Source: Helicobacter sp. 13S00401-1 (GTDB taxonomy: Bacteria > Campylobacterota > Campylobacteria > Campylobacterales > Helicobacteraceae). Taken from it: DNA of 64,000 bases. Positions 55,361 to 63,085 of this stretch are shown in pieces. Each line of letters starts with the position of its first letter. Position 1 is the stretch's first letter. The position numbers and the translations under genes were made by a program. The stretch is from contig NZ_MLAR01000001.1 in NCBI RefSeq assembly GCF_002272925.1, forward strand, positions 1 to 64,000. The letters run 5' to 3'. The notes below the pieces were generated by a model that worked only from the letters and a program-made list of their open reading frames with translations, ran no database searches and was not told the DNA's origin.

Positions 55361-56752
55361 TTACTTTATAAAGCCAACATTAGAAACAAAAGCATCTATA
55401 TCTTTTCTAGCTAAGCTTCCTTCGTTGTAATCAGGTATATTTAAAAACGAACTTCCAAGCCCCCTAACCGCAGCTTGAGGTATGTAGATATAATCATCAG
55501 TTATAGGATTTACAAGACTTACTGTGACTATTATTATTAGTTCATTCTTAGTTCTTTGAAGGTTAGGCTTTCTAAAGATAGACCCTAAAACTGGTATGTC
55601 ACCTAAAAAAGGGACAGACTTTACATTTTCTACATCCCTCTCATCTAAAAGCCCACCTAATATAAAACTAGCTCCATCATGAAGCTCTATAACACTTTGG
55701 GCCTTTCTCTTTTTAATGTTTGCAGCACTTGCACCATTTTTTTCAACCAAACTTTGGATGTTACTAACTTCTTGAGCTATAGAAACTACTATCCTATCTT
55801 TACTATAAACCTTAGGCTGTATAGTTAAAGAAACACCATAATCTACTGGAGTGCCCGGGCTTGCTACTGGCTGACCTGTAACCGTAACTGTGTTAGTAAT
55901 AGGAGTAAACTGAGAAGTTACTTGAAAGTTAGCACTTTCTCCACTTATAACTGAAAGATTAGGACGAGCTAGGATTCTAGCTATTTGCTCATCTTTTAGC
56001 ATATCTACTACTGCTTGGATATTTATCTGCCCTTGTTGCTGCCCTAGTATAGGTATAGTAAGCTGACCACCGTTAATATCAACACCTAGTCTATCTGCAA
56101 TTATCTTTTCTACATCTGCGACTATGACTTTTATATTAACCTGTCTTGAAGGGGGGATTATTAGCCTATCTACTAAGTCATCAACTTTAAGGCGTGCTAA
56201 AAAGTCTAGGTTTATAACCCCGCCAGCTCCTGCAGCAGCCCCACCTCCACCTGCTCCTTGAGTAGAAGTTGCATCTCCAGTTTGACGTCTTACTGGCTCT
56301 ATCCTTTTAGTAAGTCCAAGACCAACTGCTGCCATATTAAAAGCTAGATCCCTACTTCCTTCATCAGGTACACTACCACTTATGATATAGCCTTCTTTTC
56401 CAGGGATGGCCATCTTTTCTAGCTTAATATTGCTTCCTTCAATCTTAGACTGTATAAGAGCTTCAAGTTCTTTAGTCTGTGCTTTTTGACTATCTACTGT
56501 TACGCTATAAGTTTGAAGCATCCTCCCGCCATTACCAAAGATCTCAACATCACCAAAACCAGGTTCTTTGGCATAGATCATTACTTTATTATTAGAGATG
56601 ATGGCGTAGTTTAAAACCTTGCTATTTGAAGCAGAGACTGAAGTGACATTACCTGAAGCTTCATAGATTCTAGACTCTCCACTTTTCATCACTATGCTTT
56701 CTGCAAATAAAACTGCTGTTAGTAATGCTAATATACTAAGTATCCTCATCAT
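55361..56752 (-). CDS. rcpA: RcpA/CpaC outer-membrane secretin
   Basis: 463 residues. A signal peptide (cut near residue 17), a pilus/MSHA-type N-terminal domain (VMKSGESRIYEASGNVTSVSAS), a BON-like part (about 95-150), then the secretin domain with SGESANFQVTSQFTPI, VSLTIQPKVY and the C-terminal GASFILGGLLDERDVE and VPFLGDIPVLGSIFR. A Gly/Ala-rich insert (GAGGGGAAAGAGG, near 170) joins the two halves. It makes the ring through which the pilus leaves. It overlaps rcpC by 4 bp. Confidence 0.94.
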   Translation of the reverse strand: MMRILSILALLTAVLFAESIVMKSGESRIYEASGNVTSVSASNSKVLNYAIISNNKVMIYAKEPGFGDVEIFGNGGRMLQTYSVTVDSQKAQTKELEALIQSKIEGSNIKLEKMAIPGKEGYIISGSVPDEGSRDLAFNMAAVGLGLTKRIEPVRRQTGDATSTQGAGGGGAAAGAGGVINLDFLARLKVDDLVDRLIIPPSRQVNIKVIVADVEKIIADRLGVDINGGQLTIPILGQQQGQINIQAVVDMLKDEQIARILARPNLSVISGESANFQVTSQFTPITNTVTVTGQPVASPGTPVDYGVSLTIQPKVYSKDRIVVSIAQEVSNIQSLVEKNGASAANIKKRKAQSVIELHDGASFILGGLLDERDVENVKSVPFLGDIPVLGSIFRKPNLQRTKNELIIIVTVSLVNPITDDYIYIPQAAVRGLGSSFLNIPDYNEGSLARKDIDAFVSNVGFIK

Positions 56753-57585
56753 TCGCCCCTAATTTCTTTTATAAAGTCTTTTGAGAGTACTTGCTGTGTT
56801 GAGTAGTACTTCTCACTTGCACTTATAGTCTTACCTGGATTACTACTTGAAGCAGGGAAGAAGTAAAAGTTGCCTAAAGATTCCACAGCATAAACTTTTT
56901 GTATCTCTTTTGGATCTAAGGCTATAGAGATATAACCTTTTGGTAAAACTATATGTTGGCCACTAACTGCTAGTTGTTCAGTAGTAGCACTATGTTTTAT
57001 ATACTGCACACTTTTGTTAGCAAACATTAAGGCAAGATTAGTGTTATTAGCCTCTTCTTTACTTTGAAAGTTAACACCCTCTTCTTTTTTAGACACTATG
57101 CCAGTTTCTTTTCTTGGTGCCTTAGTCTCATACCTAAAGTACACATCTACTTTATCGCCACTATCTATATTCCCTAACATCCTATACTCCCTCTCATACA
57201 AAGGGAACAAAAAAGCAAGCTTTCCACTTGGCAAGTTAGTACTAGCAACTTTAGGCTTGTAGATATCATCGTAGTGCAAGATATAGTCTTTTGCAAAGTT
57301 GCCTTTAAGGATGGAGTTTGCAGCATAGCTTGCTGGTCTATCTAAGATCGCATCCTTTAAAGTAGAAAAGTCATACTCTATACTTTTAGTTTGCAAATCA
57401 GAACTTTCTATAAGCTCACCTTCTTTCATATCTCTAGTGAGAGCTAAAACACTTACCATGCGTACTTTATCTTTTGCCAAAGCTTCACTTTCTGACCTAG
57501 CTTGAGTGTTGGTGCTTACTAGCAATCCAGACAAGGAAACTAAAAGTATTATGAAAGATAGCCCTATTAATACCCTATTACCCAC
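56749..57585 (-). CDS. rcpC: RcpC/CpaB pilus assembly protein
   Basis: 278 residues with one N-terminal membrane segment (about 5-27) and an SAF/ChapFlgA-type domain (VLALTRDMKEGELIESSDLQ), then a beta-rich C-terminal half (LPKGYISIALDPKEI). CpaB is thought to sit between inner membrane and secretin and bind peptidoglycan. It lies 18 bp after tadV. Confidence 0.9.
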   Translation of the reverse strand: MGNRVLIGLSFIILLVSLSGLLVSTNTQARSESEALAKDKVRMVSVLALTRDMKEGELIESSDLQTKSIEYDFSTLKDAILDRPASYAANSILKGNFAKDYILHYDDIYKPKVASTNLPSGKLAFLFPLYEREYRMLGNIDSGDKVDVYFRYETKAPRKETGIVSKKEEGVNFQSKEEANNTNLALMFANKSVQYIKHSATTEQLAVSGQHIVLPKGYISIALDPKEIQKVYAVESLGNFYFFPASSSNPGKTISASEKYYSTQQVLSKDFIKEIRGE

Positions 57586-57603
57586 TTAAAACCTTTCTAT
57601 CTT

Positions 57604-58008
57604 TTATGTATATATCAAAACTGTAAAAAAACTAATCGCTATGGCAACACCATAAGGTACTCCATCTTTTTTACGATTAAAAATAATAATTATTATTGCT
57701 AATAGAGCGCCAATTAGCGACATGATTAGCAAAAATCCACCTATAAACTCACTCTTAACTAAAAGAACTAACACGCTAAAAAGCTTTACATCACCTGCTG
57801 CCATAAAGCCTAACTTATAGACTACTAAGCCTATAGCAAAACTAATAGCAAGGGCTATAAAGTTTAGCTTTAACCCAAAGATAAGATGCCCTAATAGCAC
57901 CATAACTAAACATAAAACTACTTCTATGTTGCCTATGGTTCTAAATCTTATATCTGTGTAAGAGATATAAGCTAGGATGCAAGCAAAAATGCTTATATAG
58001 ATTATCAA
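57604..58008 (-). CDS. tadV: TadV/CpaA prepilin peptidase
   Basis: 134 residues with four to five membrane helices, the short form without a methylase domain. The two aspartates of the aspartic prepilin peptidase are D19 (YTDIRFR) and the one in FMAAGDVKL; the usual GxGD is changed to AAGD here. It cleaves the Flp prepilin and the pseudopilins TadE and TadF after Gly. It lies 6 bp after flp. Confidence 0.9.
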   Translation of the reverse strand: MIIYISIFACILAYISYTDIRFRTIGNIEVVLCLVMVLLGHLIFGLKLNFIALAISFAIGLVVYKLGFMAAGDVKLFSVLVLLVKSEFIGGFLLIMSLIGALLAIIIIIFNRKKDGVPYGVAIAISFFTVLIYT

Positions 58009-58014
58009 AGAGAA

Positions 58015-58254
58015 TTATTTAGTACCGGCTTGTTGCTGTGTGGCACCTAGACCATCAGTAATAGCTTTGAAAGAGGCTTTTATCTTATTTATGATTCCAT
58101 CTTCTCCACCGCTTCCTAGTACTACAAAAAGCATGGCTGATATAGCAACGGCAATTAGTGCGTACTCTATGGCAGTTACTCCTTTTTTCTCGCTTATAAA
58201 GCCTTGAAAGAATATATAAGCCTTGATGAACATCATGTTAGAAAATTTAAACAT
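58015..58254 (-). CDS. flp: Flp major pilin
   Basis: 79 residues from the chosen start. The processing site is KKG/VTAIEYALIAVAISA: cleavage after G25, with Glu at +5 and Tyr at +6, the Flp family mark. The mature pilin is about 54 residues. The frame opens at 58266, but GGAG (58261-58264) lies 6 bp before the ATG at 58254. The leader of 25 residues is long for Flp. It heads the 12-gene Tad operon and has a TATAAT box upstream. Confidence 0.93.
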   Translation of the reverse strand: MFKFSNMMFIKAYIFFQGFISEKKGVTAIEYALIAVAISAMLFVVLGSGGEDGIINKIKASFKAITDGLGATQQQAGTK

Positions 58255-58292
58255 ATAAAACTCCATTTAGTGAATTAAACTTAACATTTTGT

Positions 58293-58298
58293 ATTATA
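58293..58298 (-). promoter_or_regulatory. -10 box of the Tad operon
   Basis: TATAAT preceded by TG on the minus strand, 39 bp before the flp ATG. AT-rich phased sequence, but no clear -35 box, lies upstream. It is the only promoter-like box in the divergent flp/pyrB gap pointing toward flp. Confidence 0.6.
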
Positions 58299-58469
58299 CA
58301 TAAAATAATCATAAATATAAAAATTATTATTATTTTAGTGGAATCTCCATAAGCTCATAGAATCTAAAAGTAGACTAAAAGTAAGTGTTTTATTTTGCAG
58401 CTAGCTTTTATCAAAGCAAGCAAGATAGGCTAAAATATCACATCTAACTAGAAGCATAAAAGGGCTTAT

Positions 58470-59345
58470 ATGAGACACTTAATACAGACTACAGATTTAA
58501 GCAACGATGAAGTACTTCACATCCTAGACCTAGCCAAAAGCTTTAAAACTTCTCACCCTGAGACACTTAAAAACAAGCGTTTTATAACCATCTTTTTTGA
58601 AAACTCAACTAGAACTTTAAGTAGCTTTGAGATAGCTATCAAAAACCTAAAAGGCGATGTTATAAGACTAGATATAGCATCAAGTTCTACTTCAAAGGGT
58701 GAAAGTATAGCTGATACTGCTGCAAACCTTGATGCTATGAATCCTCACGCCATCATAGTTAGACATAAAAGTGCTGGTGCTACTAACTTTTTAAAAGACT
58801 ATGTTAAATGCCCTATAGTTAATGGAGGAGATGGCGCCCACGCCCATCCAACCCAAGCCCTCTTAGATCTTTTTACCTTGCAAAACCACTTTGGCGGCAT
58901 AAACAAGCTAAAAGGCAAAAAGATAGCCATAGTAGGAGATATAAAAAACTCAAGGGTTGCAAACAGCGATATGGAGCTTTTATCTCGCTTTGGTATGGAT
59001 ATAACATTAGTCGCCCCACCTCATTTTTTAACTAATACTAACTTTAAATTTAGCTATAACTTAGAAGACGTTATAGATGAAGTGGATGTTTTAATGAGCC
59101 TTAGAACACAAACTGAAAGGCATAATCTTCAAACCTATGGAAGCTTAAAAGACTATGCGCATAGATTTTGCATAACTAAAGATTTAGTTGGAAGTAGAGA
59201 TATCATCTTGCTTCATCCAGGCCCAGTTCATAGAAATATAGATATAGATGATGAGATGTTAGAAGATAAAAGATGTAAGGTTCTAGAGCAAGTTGAAAAT
59301 GGCGTTTTGGTAAGAATGGCAGTTATGCAGTTTTTATGTGCATAA
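58470..59345 (+). CDS. pyrB: Aspartate carbamoyltransferase, catalytic subunit
   Basis: The first committed step of pyrimidine synthesis. The 291-residue protein carries [15 protein letters not shown] (carbamoyl phosphate loop STRT), the [11 protein letters not shown] motif and [13 protein letters not shown] near the end. It is slightly short, typical of class without a regulatory subunit; no pyrI follows. Divergent from the Tad operon by about 200 bp. Followed by a long gap with repeat copy C. Confidence 0.97.
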   Translation: MRHLIQTTDLSNDEVLHILDLAKSFKTSHPETLKNKRFITIFFENSTRTLSSFEIAIKNLKGDVIRLDIASSSTSKGESIADTAANLDAMNPHAIIVRHKSAGATNFLKDYVKCPIVNGGDGAHAHPTQALLDLFTLQNHFGGINKLKGKKIAIVGDIKNSRVANSDMELLSRFGMDITLVAPPHFLTNTNFKFSYNLEDVIDEVDVLMSLRTQTERHNLQTYGSLKDYAHRFCITKDLVGSRDIILLHPGPVHRNIDIDDEMLEDKRCKVLEQVENGVLVRMAVMQFLCA

Positions 59346-59559
59346 AAGGCTTTATGATACTAACGCTACTAGATATTCTACTCTAAAAATGTACTAGCTT
59401 TTAAAACTATCCTATATCATAGGAAGTTTTACTCTTTCTTATAATCTTTGCAAGCTGTCATTGTAAGTGGTGTGTAAAACGCTCTGTGGCAAGTCTAGTA
59501 TGTGACAAGCCACTTAAGTTTTTTTATTAATAGAATCTGCTTTTATAAAACTCACATCC

Positions 59560-60003
59560 TTTGGCAAAAAGGGAGAGGGAACCCCTATCTTGAACTAGGC
59601 ACTTCCCTTATCCCCCTAGTTTTATTTTATAAAATATTGCCCTCTAGTCCTTGCTGTATGCTTGTTGTTACTAAAGCAAAAATGAAAAGCGAGGCACTTA
59701 CTTAAGCCCAATCTCGTGCTGACAAAAATGGCATTAAAAGGATGTTAAACAGTGCAGACTTAGACATTTTTGCTAGAAAGGGAAATGTGCCAAGGCCCTC
59801 TCATTGGCACACGACGAAAAAAAGACTCTTTTACAAAGAAAGCACTAGTTGCTGCAAGCAACCAAACATGCTTCAAGGAAACTTGCGTTTTGGTTAAAAA
59901 AATATATAAGTAAGGAAAATATAGAAAAAGAAAGTATTGGAATAAAGATTTAGTTAATAGTGTAAAGAGAGTGGAATTGCCTATATAAAATGATGATTTT
60001 TAA
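59560..60003 (+). repeat. Dispersed repeat, copy C
   Basis: It fills most of a 786-bp gap without a gene (59346-60131). It shares with copy B1 TTATTTTATAAAATATTGCC (59622-59641), AATAAAGATTTAGTTA (59941-59956) and the block TTTGCTAGAAA..GG leading into the hairpin GTGCCAA/TTGGCAC (59787-59810); with copy A it shares CTATATAAAATGATGAT (59981-59997). The first part of the gap (59346-59560) has a weak GTGGC/GCCAC stem followed by a T-run near 59520 that may end pyrB. The short open frame at 59502-59705 is not gene-like. Confidence 0.8.
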
Positions 60004-60079
60004 TCCAAGCTATAAAAGCTTATAGCGCTAGTTAAAACATTACTTTTTAAAATGTAAGATTGGAGTTTTTGTAAAAAGA

Positions 60080-60106
60080 GACTTAAAATCTTAAAGATTC
60101 TAAGTC
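60080..60106 (-). terminator. Terminator after rpsU
   Basis: A 12-bp stem with one mismatch (arms 60080-60091 and 60095-60106) is followed on the minus strand by CTTTTTAC. The right arm contains AGATTC. The sequence closely matches the terminator after rpmA (9405-9438), so two ribosomal-protein units end in near-identical stems. Confidence 0.75.
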
Positions 60107-60131
60107 CTTGTAAAAAGTAGGTTAGTAAGCC

Positions 60132-60344
60132 TTATAGTCTTGACTCATAACGTCTTAACATATAAAGTCTTTTAAGCATTTTCTTCTTAGCGTTGATTTT
60201 TTGTTTCTTACGCTTTTCAGTTTTAGATTCGAAAAATCTTCTTGCTCTACACTCAGTTACAACTAGATTTCTATCTACTTGCTTTTTGAACTTCCTGTAA
60301 ACATCATCAAAACTTTCGGTTTCTTTTACCTTAATACCTGGCAT
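60132..60344 (-). CDS. rpsU: 30S ribosomal protein S21
   Basis: 70 residues, standard for bS21, beginning [20 protein letters not shown] and ending in a basic Arg/Lys-rich helix. It binds near the anti-Shine-Dalgarno end of 16S rRNA. It lies 47 bp after kapA; AGCATA-T-TATGCT between them is a short palindrome. The terminator at 60080-60106 follows. Confidence 0.97.
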   Translation of the reverse strand: MPGIKVKETESFDDVYRKFKKQVDRNLVVTECRARRFFESKTEKRKKQKINAKKKMLKRLYMLRRYESRL

Positions 60345-60391
60345 CTAACATCACCCACTTTCTTTTTTAGATAAGTTTTTATTCTAGCATA

Positions 60392-61396
60392 TTATGCTTG
60401 AATATTGTAGTTAGTATGATCTTTGTCAAAGTGAGACATAGTTGCACCATCTACAACACCATAGGCAACTTGTAATGTGCTAAGCAGCTTAGTCTCATAA
60501 CTATTATGTATCTCATAGTCTCTTGAGAAGTTTAAAAGTGCCCAGTTATTATCCCAAGTGTTAAATGCAAAGTTCGCAACTTTATGCTGTTCTAAAGTCT
60601 TAGAGCCATTGATTGCTAACTGGATGTCATTTGGCACCCATTTGTTATTTAGCTTAATAGCAGATCTTGTATAAACCCTTCTACTAGCATCAGCAAGGTT
60701 AAATCTACCAGAATCTAAAGTTAAACCAAAGGCTTCACTTGCTTCTATGCCACAAGCCCTGCAGAGTGCTACAAAAACTGAGCTAGCTGATATATTATTG
60801 CCCTTTAAAAGCTCACTTCCATCTTTTGCATAGATAGTTCTTATACCACGTTTATCTTTTGCATTCTTAGAATCCACATTAGCTATCACCCAGCCGAAAA
60901 GGTTTCTAGCTTTTTGCTCATCAGTTAATGCAAGTTTAGTAACTGCATCTGCTATCAGTTTTACATTTCTATCAACTCTAACATCCCTACTGCAATGTAG
61001 GTAGTCACCTTCTGGTAGATTAAGATTTTTTGCTAAGTCTATATCTAAGTTAAGACCAACTTTAACTAGATGTAAACTATCTTCTTTTTTGCCAGTCCAT
61101 GAAGCTTCAAGCAAAGGAACAAGGTGATTATTACTTAGAGTATAGCCATCATAGTTTCCTTCGACTTTCAGGTTTCTTGGTCTTTGGGTGGCGTTAGTAT
61201 AAGCTAGTGGTATCCACACTTTAGCATTTTCTGTATAACCAAATTTCATATTGTTTTGTAAGTTAAGGGAAAAAGTTCTAGTGCCAGCTTCTTTGGTAGC
61301 TTCGTTTGCATTGACTATATAGCTGCTGCCTAATACTAGACTACCAGCACCTAGAGCAGTACCTTTTAGAAAACTTCTCCTGTTAATTCCTTTCAT
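60392..61396 (-). CDS. kapA: KapA-like Tat-exported protein with degenerate transglutaminase domain
   Basis: 334 residues. The N-terminus MKGINRRSFLKG is a Tat signal, so it is exported folded to the periplasm. Residues about 145-265 have the layout of a transglutaminase-like domain (ARNLFGWVIANV, SSVFVALCRACGIEASEAFGL, LNNKWVPNDIQL). The catalytic Cys and His appear replaced: N201 stands at the Cys position and Y242 near the His; D257 remains. By position after katA and by Tat signal it matches H. pylori KapA (catalase-associated protein, needed for peroxide resistance). AAAGGA precedes the ATG. The pseudo-enzyme reading is my inference. Confidence 0.68.
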   Translation of the reverse strand: MKGINRRSFLKGTALGAGSLVLGSSYIVNANEATKEAGTRTFSLNLQNNMKFGYTENAKVWIPLAYTNATQRPRNLKVEGNYDGYTLSNNHLVPLLEASWTGKKEDSLHLVKVGLNLDIDLAKNLNLPEGDYLHCSRDVRVDRNVKLIADAVTKLALTDEQKARNLFGWVIANVDSKNAKDKRGIRTIYAKDGSELLKGNNISASSVFVALCRACGIEASEAFGLTLDSGRFNLADASRRVYTRSAIKLNNKWVPNDIQLAINGSKTLEQHKVANFAFNTWDNNWALLNFSRDYEIHNSYETKLLSTLQVAYGVVDGATMSHFDKDHTNYNIQA

Positions 61397-61421
61397 TTGA
61401 TTCCTTTGGCATTGATATGTA

Positions 61422-61456
61422 AAAGGCCCATCACCTTTAAAAAGGTGCTGGGCTTT
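61422..61456 (-). terminator. Intercistronic hairpin between katA and kapA
   Basis: AAAGGCCCATCACCTTT (61422-61438) and AAAGGTGCTGGGCTTT (61441-61456) pair with one bulge and one mismatch, giving a strong stem. Read on the minus strand a short T4 run follows. It lies 26 bp before the kapA start. It is best explained as a leaky terminator or mRNA-stabilising stem that keeps kapA below katA expression. Confidence 0.65.
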
Positions 61457-61494
61457 ACTTTTAAAGAGGGGGATAAGATTTTGATAAATCTAGA

Positions 61495-62964
61495 TTAGGC
61501 TTTTTTCTTCATAGCTTCCATTGCTTTTTTAACACCTTCAGCATAAGCTTTATCTGCTTTTTCAAAGTGTGGCATTTGTGCTTTTACTACTGATTCTGGT
61601 ACATGGATTAACATGCCAGCTATAGTGTTGCATAGTCTTTCTTTTTGCTCTTTGCTAAATAGTCTAAATAGATTACCTGGTTGAGTATAGTAGTCGCTAT
61701 CGTACTCTCTGTAATCCCAGTGGTTTATAGCAGTTTCTTTTTCAAATTTGCTCATATCTAAGTTAGGCTCTATAAGTTTTCTGTTGTCTTTATAGCCTGG
61801 TAAACCACTTGGGCTATAGTTCATTTTACTTCCATAGAATCCATTAGTCATGAAACCATCTCTATTAACATTGTGTATTGCAACGCCATTTCTTGCTCTG
61901 TTTATAGGAAGTTGAGAGTGGTTAACACCTAGTCTATATCTTTGAGTATCACCATAAGAATATAGTCTTCCTTGAAGCAATCTATCTGGGCTAAATCCTA
62001 TACCTTCAACTATATGTCCTGGGTTGAATGCAGCTTGTTCAACTTCAGCGAAGTAGTTTTCTGGGTTTCTGTTTAACTCAACCATACCAACTTCCATTAG
62101 TGGGTAGTCTTTGTGAGGCCAAACTTTAGTTACGTCAAATGCGTAGTTTTTATCTTTAGCTTCATCTTCTGGCATGATTTGGATAGAAACTTTCCATTTT
62201 GGATAGTCTTTTTTCTCGATATGCTCATACAAGTCTCTTTGGTGAGAGTTAAGGTCTTTACCTAGTAAAGCAGATGCTTCTTCATTAGTTAGGTTATGCA
62301 CACCTTGCATGCTGTGTAGGTGGAACTTAACCCAGAATCTTTGGTTTTTATCATTGATAAAACTAAAGCTGTGGCTGCCATAACCATTCATCTTTCTAAA
62401 ACTTGAAGGTATACCTCTATCACCCATAACATAAGTTACTTGGTGTAAAGATTCTGGATTTTGACTCCAGAAGTCCCAAACTGCTGTTGGATCAGGAAGA
62501 TCTGTTCTTGGGTTTCTTTTTTGAGTATGTATAAAATCAGGGAATTTATAAGGGTCTCTAATAAAGAATATTGGAGTGTTGTTTCCTACTAAGTCCCAGT
62601 TACCATCTTCTGTATAAAACTTCATAGCAAACCCTCTTGGATCTCTTACTGCATCAGCGCCGCCTTTTTCAGGAGCAACAGTTGAGAATCTAAAGAAGAT
62701 TGGAGTTTTTGAACCTTTTTTAAATACTTTAGCTTTAGTATATTTGCTTATATCTGCAGTTGCAGTAAATGTTCCGTGTGCTCCACTACCTCTAGCGTGA
62801 ACTACTCTTTCTGGAATTCTTTCTCTATCAAATGCGCCTAGTTTTTCTAAAAACCAAACATCTTGTAATAGTAATGGTCCTCTAGGTCCTACACTAGTTA
62901 CGTTGTTGTCATCATCGATAGCTCTACCTACGTTGTTAGTCATCTGAACAAAACCTTTTTCCAT
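61495..62964 (-). CDS. katA: Catalase (haem, monofunctional)
   Basis: 489 residues of the small-subunit clade 3. The distal His is H56 (RVVHARGSGAHG), the catalytic Asn is N129 (VGNNTPIFF), and the proximal haem Tyr is Y337 (RLYSYGDTQRYRLG). There is no signal peptide; it is cytoplasmic, perhaps also handed to the periplasm with KapA as proposed in H. pylori. AAAGGA lies 7 bp before the first ATG, which fixes the start. Upstream there is a -10 box and a 24-bp palindrome. Confidence 0.98.
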   Translation of the reverse strand: MEKGFVQMTNNVGRAIDDDNNVTSVGPRGPLLLQDVWFLEKLGAFDRERIPERVVHARGSGAHGTFTATADISKYTKAKVFKKGSKTPIFFRFSTVAPEKGGADAVRDPRGFAMKFYTEDGNWDLVGNNTPIFFIRDPYKFPDFIHTQKRNPRTDLPDPTAVWDFWSQNPESLHQVTYVMGDRGIPSSFRKMNGYGSHSFSFINDKNQRFWVKFHLHSMQGVHNLTNEEASALLGKDLNSHQRDLYEHIEKKDYPKWKVSIQIMPEDEAKDKNYAFDVTKVWPHKDYPLMEVGMVELNRNPENYFAEVEQAAFNPGHIVEGIGFSPDRLLQGRLYSYGDTQRYRLGVNHSQLPINRARNGVAIHNVNRDGFMTNGFYGSKMNYSPSGLPGYKDNRKLIEPNLDMSKFEKETAINHWDYREYDSDYYTQPGNLFRLFSKEQKERLCNTIAGMLIHVPESVVKAQMPHFEKADKAYAEGVKKAMEAMKKKA

Positions 62965-62996
62965 GTGGTCATCCTTTATAAATGAAATACGAGATT

Positions 62997-63002
62997 AGTA
63001 TA
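62997..63002 (-). promoter_or_regulatory. -10 box of katA
   Basis: TATACT on the minus strand, about 35 bp before the katA ATG, preceded by TGTGT. The 24-bp palindrome at 63019-63042 covers the -35 region of this promoter. Confidence 0.55.
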
Positions 63003-63018
63003 ACACAAAATGGAAACA

Positions 63019-63042
63019 AAAAAATATCAATTGATATTTTTT
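63019..63042. promoter_or_regulatory. 24-bp perfect palindrome, operator candidate for katA
   Basis: The sequence reads the same on both strands: AAAAAATATCAA followed by its reverse complement. The centre at 63030/63031 lies about 40 bp upstream of the predicted katA start site. In Campylobacterota katA is repressed by the Fur-family regulator PerR, which binds AT-rich inverted repeats at such places. The sequence does not show which regulator binds here. Confidence 0.6.
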
Positions 63043-63085
63043 ATCATTTAGTTTTTCTTTATTTGTGCCTAGCCCAGCTTAAATG

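Noticed and set aside
59502-59705. 67-codon open frame after pyrB
   Set aside because: It runs into repeat copy C and its second half is not conserved as a frame in copy B1; no ribosome-binding site.
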